Assembly: GCA_947500645.1 (NCBI GenBank)
Contig: CANMSD010000004.1
Span: forward strand, 215,093 to 279,092
Length of the DNA stretch: 64,000 bases
Origin: an uncultured Erythrobacter sp.
Lineage (GTDB): Bacteria > Pseudomonadota > Alphaproteobacteria > Sphingomonadales > Sphingomonadaceae
Direction: 5' to 3'
Positions within the stretch are counted from its first letter, which is position 1; every line of letters starts with the position of its first letter. The position numbers and the translations under genes are program-made. The notes under the pieces were generated by a model. It searched no databases, was not told where the DNA came from, and saw only the letters and a program-made list of their open reading frames with translations. Of the stretch, positions 25,651 through 35,182 are shown one piece after another.

Positions 25651-27489
25651 TCAGCCGCCCTTTTGGCTTTCAATCCAGCGGTCGATCTTCTGCTCCAACA
25701 CGGCGAGAGGCAGCGCACCAGTGTTGAGCACTTGCGCATGAAAATCCTTGATGTCGAAATCACTTCCCAGCTGTTCTTCGGCCTTCGCTCGCAGTTCCTG
25801 AATTTTGAGCGCGCCGATCTTGTAAGCCAACGCCTGAGTGGGGATCGCGATGTAACGCTCGACCTCCGACACCACTTCGGTGCGGGTCATGCCTGAATTT
25901 TCGAGCATGAAATCAATCGCCTGCTCGCGGCTCCAGCCTTTGGAGTGAAGGCCGGTATCGACCACCAGCCGCATGGCGCGCAGCTGCTCGTCCTGCAGCG
26001 TGCCATAGCGGTTCCACGGGTCTTCGAAAAAGCCCATTTCATAGCCCAGCGTCTCGGCATAGAGCGCCCAGCCCTCGACAAAAGCAGTCGTTCCGCCAAA
26101 ACGCATGAAGGCTGGCAGGTCTTCGTTTTCCTGCGCGAGGCTGATCTGGAAATGATGGCCCGGTGCGCCTTCATGCAGATACAGCGTCATGTTGCCGGTC
26201 GTCAGGCGGCTCGGCAGGTCGTAGGCATTGAAATAGAATGTACCGGGGCGTGACCCGTCAGGCGTGCCGGACTGGTAAGAACCGCCCGCGCTAAACTGCT
26301 CGATAGATGGATCGTATGGCTTGATCTCAAGCTCCGATTTCGGAAGCAGCGAGAAGTATTCGCCGATCTTCTGATCGACCTCCTTGCCGATATCGTAATA
26401 ACTCTGCGTGAGCGCTTCGCGGCTCTCTGGCTTGAACTGGGGATCAGTCCGCACATAGTCGAAGAATTCGTTTAGCGTCCCTTCGAAGCCGACCTCGGCC
26501 TGCACTTTCTCCATCTCACTCTTGATCCGTGCGACTTCCGACAGACCCAGCTCGTGAATATAGTCCGCTTCGAGTGGCAGGGTCGTGGTGCTCTCGATCA
26601 TCTGAGCGTAAAGCTCCGCACCGCCTTTCATCTCGCTCAGGCCGACCGTTTCACGGGCAACGACGAGATATTCATCGCGCAGGAAATCGCGCAGCCGTTC
26701 ATGCGCGGCGTAAACCTCTTTGGTCTTGGCCTCATAAGCCGCAGTCAGCCGTGTTTTGTCTTCTTCGGAAAAATCTTCAGGGAAGTTTTTTACCGGACCC
26801 ATGAACTGCGAATCTGCAATCGGGATTTCCAGCTGGGTATCGAGTTGCGAAATGACATTGCCGATTGTCAGTTTTGTCTCGAGAACGCCGCTTTCCATGC
26901 CCTCGCGAAATTTCTCGATCCCGCGATCCGTGATCGCGATGTAATCGTCGTGGCGTGACAGATTGTCTTCGTAATTGGCGAGAGTCTTGAACGGCGCCGC
27001 GCCGGTTCCGCTGGCGAAGTTCGGATAGAAGGTGTGGAAACCGCTGAAATGGTTGACCGGGCGCACTTCGGTCAGGGCGCGAATGCGATCGGTACTGCCG
27101 CGTAGCGATTGCTCCTGATTATATTCGAATACATCATAGGCAAGCTGGTCGGTCGGTGACAGTTTCGAGCGGTCAATCTGCTGAAGCAGCGCGACGTTCA
27201 ACTGCGTGTTGGTGCGATCGGCCAGAAATTGCGCGTCGGTCAGGTAGTCGCCCAGCCTGTCGGCGTTCTCATCATTGCCGCGAAACAGGCGCGAAAGCGG
27301 GTTGAGCGCCAGATCGCGCTCGTCGGAGTCTTCGAACAGCGCAAACAGTTTGTCACGTTCAGTCTGTGGCTGCTGGGCTGCAGCTTCGACTTGCTCGCCG
27401 TGATTGTCGGCAAAAGCCGGTGCGGCTGGCAGCATGAAAGCGCTAGCGGCGAGGAGTGCGGCACGAATTTGCATGTTCTTCAGTCCCAT
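25651..27489 (-). CDS. DUF885 family putative metallopeptidase
   Basis: A 612-residue secreted protein with a signal peptide (ending PAFA). It carries the zincin-like pattern of DUF885: LHEGAPGHHFQ (HEGxPGHH, with glutamate and two histidines) and later EGWALYAETLGYEMG. Proteins of this family are thought to be envelope peptidases; substrates are unknown. ATG 27489 is used, but 27474 (MQIRAALL) is an equally good start for the signal peptide. The 150-bp leader holds nothing clear. Confidence 0.88.
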   Translation of the reverse strand: MGLKNMQIRAALLAASAFMLPAAPAFADNHGEQVEAAAQQPQTERDKLFALFEDSDERDLALNPLSRLFRGNDENADRLGDYLTDAQFLADRTNTQLNVALLQQIDRSKLSPTDQLAYDVFEYNQEQSLRGSTDRIRALTEVRPVNHFSGFHTFYPNFASGTGAAPFKTLANYEDNLSRHDDYIAITDRGIEKFREGMESGVLETKLTIGNVISQLDTQLEIPIADSQFMGPVKNFPEDFSEEDKTRLTAAYEAKTKEVYAAHERLRDFLRDEYLVVARETVGLSEMKGGAELYAQMIESTTTLPLEADYIHELGLSEVARIKSEMEKVQAEVGFEGTLNEFFDYVRTDPQFKPESREALTQSYYDIGKEVDQKIGEYFSLLPKSELEIKPYDPSIEQFSAGGSYQSGTPDGSRPGTFYFNAYDLPSRLTTGNMTLYLHEGAPGHHFQISLAQENEDLPAFMRFGGTTAFVEGWALYAETLGYEMGFFEDPWNRYGTLQDEQLRAMRLVVDTGLHSKGWSREQAIDFMLENSGMTRTEVVSEVERYIAIPTQALAYKIGALKIQELRAKAEEQLGSDFDIKDFHAQVLNTGALPLAVLEQKIDRWIESQKGG

Positions 27490-27585
27490 TAACCAAAATA
27501 ATCGTTTGACGCAGCTAGGGTGTCAGTTCGAACAGGACAAGCTCGCTCCCGACGAAGGTGCCAGCGCGTTCGATAAACCCGTTGC

Positions 27586-28521
27586 TCAGTCGCCGCTAAG
27601 GCAAATCCGCATCCCGCGCCGCGCAATATTGAAACCGCGCGCCTCCACTTCTTTCGATTGCTCGTTTTCCGGATCGCGGATTGGATTGGTGTGATTGTAA
27701 TGGATGAAGTGAACCTTCGCGCGCTGTTCGGGCGAGAGGTCCTGCAACCGATCCATAGTTTCAGTAACGCGCGGATGCGGAATCTCACTCATATCACGCC
27801 CCTCACCACTCTCATCAAGCAGTTCGTTGTCATCCCAGAACGTGGCGTCGACAAAGACGTAATCTGCGCCTGTGATAAGATTGCCAAGCGATTGCCCGCT
27901 TTGCTCCTCGAACGCGTCCCAGCTGTCGAGATCGGGCATGTAGATCGCGCGTTTGTCCGGCGTCATGATGAGATAACCGACAGTCTCGGAATACTCGTCG
28001 CGATGGGGAACAATGATCGGCAGCACGCCGAAATTGTCGGTCAGCACTGTGAAGCTGCCTTCAGCCATTTCGGTAATCGCAATGTTGCCTAGCTCGACCA
28101 GTTGGCTCCACGGGCCGTTTTCACGAAGAAAAGCTGCCATGCGCGGCATCGCAAAAACGCGCGCATTGGCGGTGTTATCGGCCTCCCTCCCCAGCCATGC
28201 GAGGCCGAGATAGTGGCCCATATGCGCATGGGTAAGAAACACGCCGTCGACCCCGTGATCGGCGAAGCTCGACTCCGCATCGTTCAGGATCTTGTACTGC
28301 TCGGTAATCGCGGGCGACATGTCGAAAACGTAACGCTCGCCGCTCTCGCGATCGATTACGCCTAGCGAGCTGGGAAGCAAGCGCGGCCCATCGTCATCGA
28401 AATGCCCGATCTGCGGAGCGCCAGCATCCTGTCCTGCACCGAGCACGACAATCTCACGCGGACAGACTACAGGGGTCGATGCACTTAGCGCGAGCGCGGA
28501 CGCCAATAGAGTAAGGCTCAT
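27586..28521 (-). CDS. PqqB-like metallo-beta-lactamase-fold hydrolase
   Basis: A 311-residue secreted or periplasmic MBL-fold protein with a weak signal (LLASALALSAS). It has the order of PqqB: VVLGAGQDAGAPQIGH, THAHMGHYLGLAWLGREA (HxHxGH with glycine where classical MBLs have aspartate), VPHRDEYSETVGYLI and DATFWDDNEL. PqqB oxidises or carries a PQQ precursor, but no other pqq gene is present here, so the function is uncertain. ATGA overlap with the amidohydrolase. Confidence 0.8.
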   Translation of the reverse strand: MSLTLLASALALSASTPVVCPREIVVLGAGQDAGAPQIGHFDDDGPRLLPSSLGVIDRESGERYVFDMSPAITEQYKILNDAESSFADHGVDGVFLTHAHMGHYLGLAWLGREADNTANARVFAMPRMAAFLRENGPWSQLVELGNIAITEMAEGSFTVLTDNFGVLPIIVPHRDEYSETVGYLIMTPDKRAIYMPDLDSWDAFEEQSGQSLGNLITGADYVFVDATFWDDNELLDESGEGRDMSEIPHPRVTETMDRLQDLSPEQRAKVHFIHYNHTNPIRDPENEQSKEVEARGFNIARRGMRICLSGD

Positions 28522-29819
28522 TCGATCACACGCCCGCGCACCATCACGAAATCGACATCTTCCAGCACGGTTACATCGGCCAGCGGATTGCCATCCACCG
28601 CGATGATGTCAGCGGAAAAGCCAGGCGCGAGACGACCGATTTCCGCCTCCAGACCGATAATCTCGGCCGCCACGGTTGTTGCCGCGGCCAGCGCTTCCCG
28701 ATCGGACATGCCGCCCGCTTTCATCAGTGCAAGCTCTCTGGCATTTTCGCCATGCGGGAACACGCCAGCATCGGTACCGAACGCGATCTTCACGCCATAT
28801 TGCCGCGCACGCTGCACAATAGTGTCGGCGAACTGGCTTACGGCGCGGATCTTGTCTTCGACCACGGGAGTATAGAAGCCCTTGCCGATGTTTTTCTTGA
28901 TCCCTTCAAACGCCATCAAAGTCGGAACAAGGGTCGTACCATTTTCCTTCATCGCCTCAGCCGCAGCCTCATCGATATAGGTGCCGTGTTCGATCGTGTG
29001 CACGCCAGCGCGAGCCGCCGCTTCGATCCCGCGCGCGCCATGCGCGTGTGCCGCAACCTTTAGGCCGAGCGTTTCGGCGGTATCGACAATCGACTTCATC
29101 TCCTCATCGGTGAAATGCGCTTCCAGCCCGCGCCCCTGCTGGCTGAGCACGCCGCCGGTTGCCGTAATCTTGATCAGGTCCGCGCCGTATTTGGACGCGG
29201 TCCGGACGCGCTCGGCACATTGGATCGGGCCGGTGCAGGAAAAGTCGGACGTGATCGCGTCGTTCACTTCCTTGCGGAAGCCGTTGATGTCGCCATGCCC
29301 GCCGACAATCGCGATTGTCCGCGCGCTGGTGACGATCCGCGGTCCGGCAACGACACCGCTTTCGGTCGCGCGGCGCAGGCTCTGGGTTACCTGATCGGTG
29401 CGCGAACCGAGATCGCGAACGGTTGTAAAGCCCGCCAATGCCGTGAGGCGCGCATTCTTGGCCGCGATCAGAGTGTACCACTCGGGCGGATTGGTCGCCG
29501 CGCGCCAGAACTCGCCGCTAGGATCGCCGGACAAGTGCGTGTGCAGATCAATAAGTCCGGGGAGCACAGTTTTACCGGTCAAATCGATCACTCGGTCGGC
29601 ACGCGCCTCGTAGGGTGCGTATTCGAAATTGCCATGAGGAAGAATGTCCTCGATCACGCCGTCGACTACGACAATCATGACTGGGACAGAGCTCACATCA
29701 GTGTCGGCTTCGTAGATCACGCTATCCGCATTGATCAGTACGGTTTCAGCCGCCAGCGGTGATGCGGCCAACACGCTCAATCCTGCCAATGCACCGAAAA
29801 TGCGTTTTAGAAGCTTCAT
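28518..29819 (-). CDS. Secreted amidohydrolase (imidazolonepropionase/Xaa-Pro dipeptidase-like)
   Basis: A 433-residue binuclear-metal amidohydrolase with a signal peptide (ASPLAAE). It has the family order: LPGLIDLHTHL (HxH), GADLIKITATGGV with the bridging lysine, HAHGARGIEAAARAG, TIEHGTY and FGTDAGVFPHG (aspartate). Relatives degrade dipeptides or cyclic amides. It overlaps the PqqB-like gene by ATGA. A group of secreted peptidases (DUF885, S9) surrounds it, which suggests peptide scavenging. Confidence 0.9.
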   Translation of the reverse strand: MKLLKRIFGALAGLSVLAASPLAAETVLINADSVIYEADTDVSSVPVMIVVVDGVIEDILPHGNFEYAPYEARADRVIDLTGKTVLPGLIDLHTHLSGDPSGEFWRAATNPPEWYTLIAAKNARLTALAGFTTVRDLGSRTDQVTQSLRRATESGVVAGPRIVTSARTIAIVGGHGDINGFRKEVNDAITSDFSCTGPIQCAERVRTASKYGADLIKITATGGVLSQQGRGLEAHFTDEEMKSIVDTAETLGLKVAAHAHGARGIEAAARAGVHTIEHGTYIDEAAAEAMKENGTTLVPTLMAFEGIKKNIGKGFYTPVVEDKIRAVSQFADTIVQRARQYGVKIAFGTDAGVFPHGENARELALMKAGGMSDREALAAATTVAAEIIGLEAEIGRLAPGFSADIIAVDGNPLADVTVLEDVDFVMVRGRVIE

Positions 29820-29959
29820 CTCATTCTCTCCAACAAGCCCTCGGCTTTCTGATGCGCTTTACGCATCAACATATCAAGCGCGCGAAACACATTTGCGATT
29901 CGGCGACTGCTCGTTATGGAAGCACGCAATAACTTCATCTTGAGAGGACTGAGAGACCA

Positions 29960-32050
29960 ATGACCCCCCCAATTCTCACCCGCACGTCCATCACTGCCAC
30001 GGCCTTGCTTGCTGGCGTATCGCTGGCTGCAACCGCTCAGGCCCGCCCGATGACACCCGAAGATGTTGCCAAGATCGAAAGCGTGGGGGCAATCGCCGTG
30101 TCGCCCGATGGCAGTCGCATCGCCTACACGACGTCCAGCCTGCCCGATGTAACCGAAGGCGAGAAGGACGGCACTTTCACGCAAGAACTGAAAGTCACTT
30201 ATTCGCCCGATCAGGCGCGAGCATTCCTGCCCGAAGACATCAGCCCTAGCGGCGTGGACTTCTCGCCCGACGGTCGGATGATCAGCTTCCTTTGGACCAA
30301 GGAAGACGAAAAGCGCGCCGTCTGGGGCGTGCCGGTCGATGGCGGCACCTACAAGAAACTCGCTGAAATCGAGGAAGCGAATGTACGCAGCTATCGCTGG
30401 AGCGGCGACGGACGCACGCTTTATCTGCTCGCAAATGCCGAGGAAGACAAACAGCGCGAGAAGCAGAAGAAGGCCGGCTTCAACGCCCGCGTTTACGAAG
30501 AGGAATTCAAACCAGCGCGTCTGTTCGCCGCCAGAGTTGGCACGGAAGTGGATGAAGAACCGCGCGAGATCGCACTGCCGGGCTTCGTCAGCGCGTTCGA
30601 TATCGCGCCGGACGACGCGTTTGCTATCGTCGAAACGGCCCCCACCCCGCTGGTCGACGACAGCTACACCAGCAAGCGGGTAAACATTATCGACCTCGCT
30701 ACCGGCGACGTGCGCGCTGTCGTGGAAACGCCGGGCAAGATCGGCGACGTCGAAATCTCTCCTGATGGCAGCCAGCTGTCGCTGATCGCGGGGGTCGACA
30801 TCAACGACCCGGCTGACACCACATTGCACCTCGTCGACACGGCGGCAGGCACTTACCGCGCGCTCAATGCGGGTGCTGCAGAAGCAGCCGTCGATGCAGA
30901 ATGGCTGCCCAACGGCCAGCTAGCCAGTGTCATTCATGTCGGCGCGCAGAGCCGCCTGCGGATTTACAATGCGGATGGCAGCGTCGCTTCGGAGCAGGAT
31001 CCCGGCGATCTGATCCTAACGCGAGTAGAGGCGGCAGGCGACAAGATCGCAGTCGCAGCGAACAGCCCGAAGCACCCTACAGAGCTGTTCGTCTGGGATG
31101 ACAACGCATTCGATCGCTGGACGACCCACAATCCGTGGCTGTCGGAGATCACCTTTGGCAATCAGCGGACCTACACTTACACCGCGCGCGATGGGCGTCA
31201 GATCGAAGGCGTTCTGATCGAGCCGGTTGGCGGAGCTCCTGAAGGCGGCGCGCCAACCATCATGAACGTCCATGGCGGCCCGGAAGCGCATGAGAGCAAT
31301 GGCTGGCAGACCGCCTATTCCAAGCCCGGCCAGGTCGCAGCAGGTAAGGGCTATGCCGTGTTCCTGCCCAACTATCGCGGCTCTACCGCCTATGGCACAG
31401 CTTTCTCGAAAGAGCATCAGAACGACTACGCTGGCAAGGAGTTCAACGATATTGTCGATGCCAAGCGCGCTCTGGTGGCCGATGGCGTTACAGACGGCGA
31501 CCGCACCGGCATCACCGGCGGTTCCTATGGTGGCTATGCCAGCGCATGGGGCGCGACCGCGCACTCAGCCGAGTATGCGGCCAGCGTGATGTTCGTCGGC
31601 ATCTCCAACCAGGTCAGCAAGTTCGGCACCGGCGACATCCCCTACGAGATGTACAATGTGCACAGCCTCAAATGGCCGTGGGATGATTGGCAGGCAATGC
31701 TCGAAGTCTCACCGATCTTCCATGTCGACAAGGCGGAAACCCCGATCCTGATCATGCATGGCGACAGCGATACGCGGGTCGATCCAGGTCAGTCGTTCGA
31801 GCTGTATCGTTCGCTAAAAATCCGCAAGCCGGACACGCCCGTCCGCTTCGTGCTCTATCCCGGCGAGCCTCACGGCAATCGCCGCGCAGGCAGCCGCTAT
31901 GACTACAGTCTGCGGATGATGGAGTGGTTCGACACCTATCTCATGACCGGCGACCGCAAGGCAGAAATGCCTGATCCTCGCCCGCAACTGGCGGAAGGCG
32001 CGAAGGGCTCAAGCCCCGACGATATCGAGGACGAAGACAGCGAGGAGTGA
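29960..32050 (+). CDS. S9 family peptidase (prolyl oligopeptidase-like)
   Basis: A 696-residue secreted serine peptidase with a signal peptide (ending ATAQA). Residues ~30-400 are a beta-propeller (repeated SPDG blades such as VSPDGSRIAYTT). The hydrolase domain holds GGSYGGYASA with Ser522, HGDSDTRVDP with Asp604, and GEPHGNRR with His638. These release dipeptides or acylated amino acids from peptides. GAGAGG precedes the ATG; the acidic C-terminus (DDIEDEDSEE) is notable. A terminator follows. Confidence 0.94.
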   Translation: MTPPILTRTSITATALLAGVSLAATAQARPMTPEDVAKIESVGAIAVSPDGSRIAYTTSSLPDVTEGEKDGTFTQELKVTYSPDQARAFLPEDISPSGVDFSPDGRMISFLWTKEDEKRAVWGVPVDGGTYKKLAEIEEANVRSYRWSGDGRTLYLLANAEEDKQREKQKKAGFNARVYEEEFKPARLFAARVGTEVDEEPREIALPGFVSAFDIAPDDAFAIVETAPTPLVDDSYTSKRVNIIDLATGDVRAVVETPGKIGDVEISPDGSQLSLIAGVDINDPADTTLHLVDTAAGTYRALNAGAAEAAVDAEWLPNGQLASVIHVGAQSRLRIYNADGSVASEQDPGDLILTRVEAAGDKIAVAANSPKHPTELFVWDDNAFDRWTTHNPWLSEITFGNQRTYTYTARDGRQIEGVLIEPVGGAPEGGAPTIMNVHGGPEAHESNGWQTAYSKPGQVAAGKGYAVFLPNYRGSTAYGTAFSKEHQNDYAGKEFNDIVDAKRALVADGVTDGDRTGITGGSYGGYASAWGATAHSAEYAASVMFVGISNQVSKFGTGDIPYEMYNVHSLKWPWDDWQAMLEVSPIFHVDKAETPILIMHGDSDTRVDPGQSFELYRSLKIRKPDTPVRFVLYPGEPHGNRRAGSRYDYSLRMMEWFDTYLMTGDRKAEMPDPRPQLAEGAKGSSPDDIEDEDSEE

Positions 32051-32077
32051 TTTCTCTCGCCGAAACCTAAAAGTATG

Positions 32078-32110
32078 AAGGGCTGCCTTTACTGGCGGCC
32101 CTTTCTTTTT
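32078..32110 (+). terminator. Rho-independent terminator after the S9 peptidase
   Basis: GGGCTGCC and GGCGGCCC form an eight-base stem with a TTTACT loop, followed by TTTCTTTTT. It starts 28 nt after the S9 stop codon. Confidence 0.8.
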
Positions 32111-32240
32111 CCGAAGTCCGTGCGGGTTTGAAATGGCTTGGTCGGCGTCAGCCGACCGCAAGCGTGACTGTGCGCTCGAGCTTATGCAAGGAAAGTCAAG
32201 CGGGCCGGATGGCCCGCGCCCGGCGCATGAGGGCGCTCAA

Positions 32241-33191
32241 TCAAAAAGTGTAACCCACACCTATCCCGCCAAAGAACTGGTCTGCGCTGCCCCGGATGCT
32301 CGTATAGGGCGTGTCCGCCGCATCGCCCACAAGGCGCGAATACCCCCCGACGCCATAGATGTTCCAGCCGCCGTTCATCAGATTGCCGTCCAGGTCGACC
32401 GTCGCAATCGCCGTCAGGCCGAGGCTGTTGAGACCACCATCGGCGGTGAATTCCGGAAGGCCGCTCGCCGCGCTCTGCGCAGGGCTGACCGAGTAGTAAT
32501 AGTCGGCAAAGTCATCGTCGATGATTTGCCCTCCGAGCGACAATTGCAGGGCCGATCCGCGCCCCATTGGCGTGAAGTAGCCAATGCTCGGCTCCACCAC
32601 CATGCCGTCATGCGCGCCGAGGATGTCCCAGCGAACGGAGGTCGACACAGTCAGTCGGTCAAACCGATTGAGAACGCCAGGAAAAGTCACTCCGCCATTG
32701 ACGCCAACTTCGAAGGCGGTGTCGAGCTCGCCCGCAGCGCGCACAACGTCGTCCTCGATCTGGTCGTCGCGATCATTGCGAAGACGGAAGGAAGGGCCGA
32801 AGGATATGCTCGTCCCAGCCGGTCCACCTCCTGGCGGCTGCGAGAGTAGGTCGAGGTTGAGACCTGGTCCATTAGGACTGATGCCCACTCCACCCACGCG
32901 GCCAACGATCAGTGGCAGGGGAAAGACGACATAATCGTTAGAGCCGGAGTAGCTAGGCACCAGACCGGCACCGATGCCGATGGTCAACCACGTGTCGTCA
33001 AACACCATATCGCTGGTATCGATGCCAGGCGGTGGACCGCCTTGGCCAGCAGCAGGGCCTTGAGTTGGGCGCTCGCCGGAACTCTGCGCCGATTGCTCGG
33101 CCCCATCACTGCTATCATCCGCCAAGGCAGGCGCGCTGACGAGCGTAGCTGAGGCCGCAGCAAGGCCCAAAGCGATTGTGTTAAATGACAT
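32241..33191 (-). CDS. MipA/OmpV family outer-membrane protein
   Basis: A 316-residue outer-membrane barrel with a signal peptide (ending APALA) and a Ser/Gly/Pro-rich linker (residues ~30-60). The barrel shows the alternating pattern of MipA/OmpV: GIGAGLVPSYSGSNDYVVFPLPLI, FGPSFRLRND, and final GGIGVGYTF with a terminal aromatic. In E. coli MipA is a scaffold for peptidoglycan enzymes; a role as a channel is also likely here. It is transcribed away from crtY. Confidence 0.9.
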   Translation of the reverse strand: MSFNTIALGLAAASATLVSAPALADDSSDGAEQSAQSSGERPTQGPAAGQGGPPPGIDTSDMVFDDTWLTIGIGAGLVPSYSGSNDYVVFPLPLIVGRVGGVGISPNGPGLNLDLLSQPPGGGPAGTSISFGPSFRLRNDRDDQIEDDVVRAAGELDTAFEVGVNGGVTFPGVLNRFDRLTVSTSVRWDILGAHDGMVVEPSIGYFTPMGRGSALQLSLGGQIIDDDFADYYYSVSPAQSAASGLPEFTADGGLNSLGLTAIATVDLDGNLMNGGWNIYGVGGYSRLVGDAADTPYTSIRGSADQFFGGIGVGYTF

Positions 33192-33261
33192 TAATTGCTC
33201 CCTATTCAGGCACTAAACCCACAGGGCGCGGGCGGGTTCCCTTAGACCGGGAGGTAAGCTG

Positions 33262-33849
33262 TTATCCTGCGGCCTGCCATTCGGCGATAGCTTCGACCGG
33301 GAAAAGCAGCATGATGACCGTCAGCGTTAGGCCATCGCGCACCACCACGGCAGCGACCACTTCCATGATGATCGAAAGGATGATCGTAACCTTGATCGGC
33401 AGGCGCATGGCCAGATAGAATCCGAACGCCATCCAGCCGATATCCGCGAAGGAATTGAGCACGCTGTCGCCCGAGTAGCCCCAATTGGCAGTGACCGAAC
33501 GGAACCGGTCGATAACCATTGGCGTGTTTTCCAGCACTTCCCACGCCGCCTCGAGAAACACGGCCAGTGGTAATCCCCATCGCACGGCATTCTCGCCGCC
33601 GATCTTCCATTTGCTGAACAGGAGCCAGCCCAGCGCATAAAAGATGGGGCCGTGAATGATATGGCTCGGCGTGTACCAATCGGCGAGGTGCTGGCTATTT
33701 CCCATCGAGTTAATATCGCCATGCCACAGCTTGACGTAGCTGCACTCGCAGATCGGCGGACGGTCCATCGCAAGCAGGATGAGCACCGCAACAAGGCTGA
33801 TGCCGATAGATACGAGGATCGTGGTGCGATTGGGGATCAGTTTTGCCAT
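33262..33849 (-). CDS. DUF2585 family membrane protein
   Basis: A 195-residue inner-membrane protein of the DUF2585 (UPF0314) family with about five helices. Family blocks: PPICECSYVKLWHGD (residues ~31-45), SQHLADWYTPSHIIHG, EAAWEVLENTPMVIDRFR and GYSGDSVLNSFADIGWM. Function unknown. ATG 33849 is used because the longer frame adds an N-terminus unlike the family. Divergent from crtY, with 112 bp between. Confidence 0.9.
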   Translation of the reverse strand: MAKLIPNRTTILVSIGISLVAVLILLAMDRPPICECSYVKLWHGDINSMGNSQHLADWYTPSHIIHGPIFYALGWLLFSKWKIGGENAVRWGLPLAVFLEAAWEVLENTPMVIDRFRSVTANWGYSGDSVLNSFADIGWMAFGFYLAMRLPIKVTIILSIIMEVVAAVVVRDGLTLTVIMLLFPVEAIAEWQAAG

Positions 33850-33961
33850 GACCTCAAGCGATGAATCACCCCCGCTCACGAAGCAAGGGGACAGGGCGAT
33901 CGCGCTGGGGATACAGCGGAGCATTGCCCCCTGCCCCGGCTTTCCCTAGGGCCATCGCAGA

Positions 33962-35182
33962 ATGAGCGGAAACAGCATCGATGTGGCCATTGTAGGTGGC
34001 GGTCTGGCCGGCGGGCTGATCGCGCTGGCGCTGTATCGCGAGCGACCCGAACTGCGCCTGGCGGTAGTCGAAAGCGGGAAGACAATCGGCGGAAATCACC
34101 GCTGGAGTTGGTTCGACAGCGACCTATCGAAACAAGGCCGTGCGCTGCTCGAAACCTTCCGCCAGAACGAGTGGAACGAAGGCTACGACGTCGCCTTTCC
34201 CAAGTATCGCCGCACGCTGAAAACCGGCTATCGCTCTATGTCGAGCGCGGATTTTCATGAGGGCCTGACCCGCTTGATGCCGGATGAGATTTTTCGTCTC
34301 GGCTGCAAGGCGGAAAGCATGGATGCTCGCGGTGTTACGCTAGACGATGGCGAGCGTATCGATGCCCGCACCGTCATCGATTGTCGCAGCTTTACACCGA
34401 GCCAGCATCTGCGCGGTGGCTGGCAGATATTCATGGGTCGGCACATCCGGCTGAACGACGCGCATGGCATTGATCGTCCGACGATCATGGATGCCAGCGT
34501 CGATCAACTCGCCCCCTATGGCAATGGCGGGGCCTATCGCTTCGTCTATGTCCTGCCATTGGCTGCGCATGATGTGTTTGTCGAAGACACATACTACGCC
34601 GATCAAGCGAAACTCGATCGCGGCGCGCTTTCGTCAAGGATCGATGCTTATGCTCGCCAATATGGTTGGCAGGATGGTGCGATTGTCGGCCATGAACATG
34701 GATTGCTACCGGTACTCACCGGAGGTGATTTCAGCGCTTATCAGCAGGAAATGCGTATCGAAGGCGTAGCCATGGCTGGCGCGCGCGGCGGCTTCGTCCA
34801 CCCGCTTACCAGCTACACCATGCCGATAGCAGTAGAGAACGCGCTGACTATCGCCGCAGAGGCCGACTTGACCGGCCCGCAGCTCGCCGCCTTGTTCGAG
34901 ACGCGCGCACGCAAACATTGGCGAAAGACGGGATACTACCGGATGCTCGCCCGTTTCCTGTTTTTCGCCGCCGATCCGGAACGCCGGGTCGACATATTTC
35001 AGCGGTTCTACGGCCTGCGCGAAGGGTTGATCGAGCGTTTCTACGCTGCTCGTTCGCCTCTGCGGGACAAGGTTCGCGTCCTTTGGGGCAAGCCGCCCGT
35101 AACTATCCCGCGCGCAATTGCTGCTATGTTCAAGCGTGGCAAGCCATTGAAGAAGCCACCACAGACGGAGACCCCGGCATGA
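33962..35182 (+). CDS. crtY: Lycopene beta-cyclase CrtY
   Basis: A 406-residue FAD/NAD-dependent lycopene cyclase that closes the ends of lycopene to make beta-carotene. The N-terminal Rossmann motif VGGGLAGG is at residues 11-18; HRWSWFDSD and GPLLPVLTGG-like blocks follow, with GARGGFVHPLTSYTMP near the middle of the C-terminal half. It overlaps crtI by ATGA, heading the carotenoid operon. A DUF2585 gene is divergent. Confidence 0.95.
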   Translation: MSGNSIDVAIVGGGLAGGLIALALYRERPELRLAVVESGKTIGGNHRWSWFDSDLSKQGRALLETFRQNEWNEGYDVAFPKYRRTLKTGYRSMSSADFHEGLTRLMPDEIFRLGCKAESMDARGVTLDDGERIDARTVIDCRSFTPSQHLRGGWQIFMGRHIRLNDAHGIDRPTIMDASVDQLAPYGNGGAYRFVYVLPLAAHDVFVEDTYYADQAKLDRGALSSRIDAYARQYGWQDGAIVGHEHGLLPVLTGGDFSAYQQEMRIEGVAMAGARGGFVHPLTSYTMPIAVENALTIAAEADLTGPQLAALFETRARKHWRKTGYYRMLARFLFFAADPERRVDIFQRFYGLREGLIERFYAARSPLRDKVRVLWGKPPVTIPRAIAAMFKRGKPLKKPPQTETPA

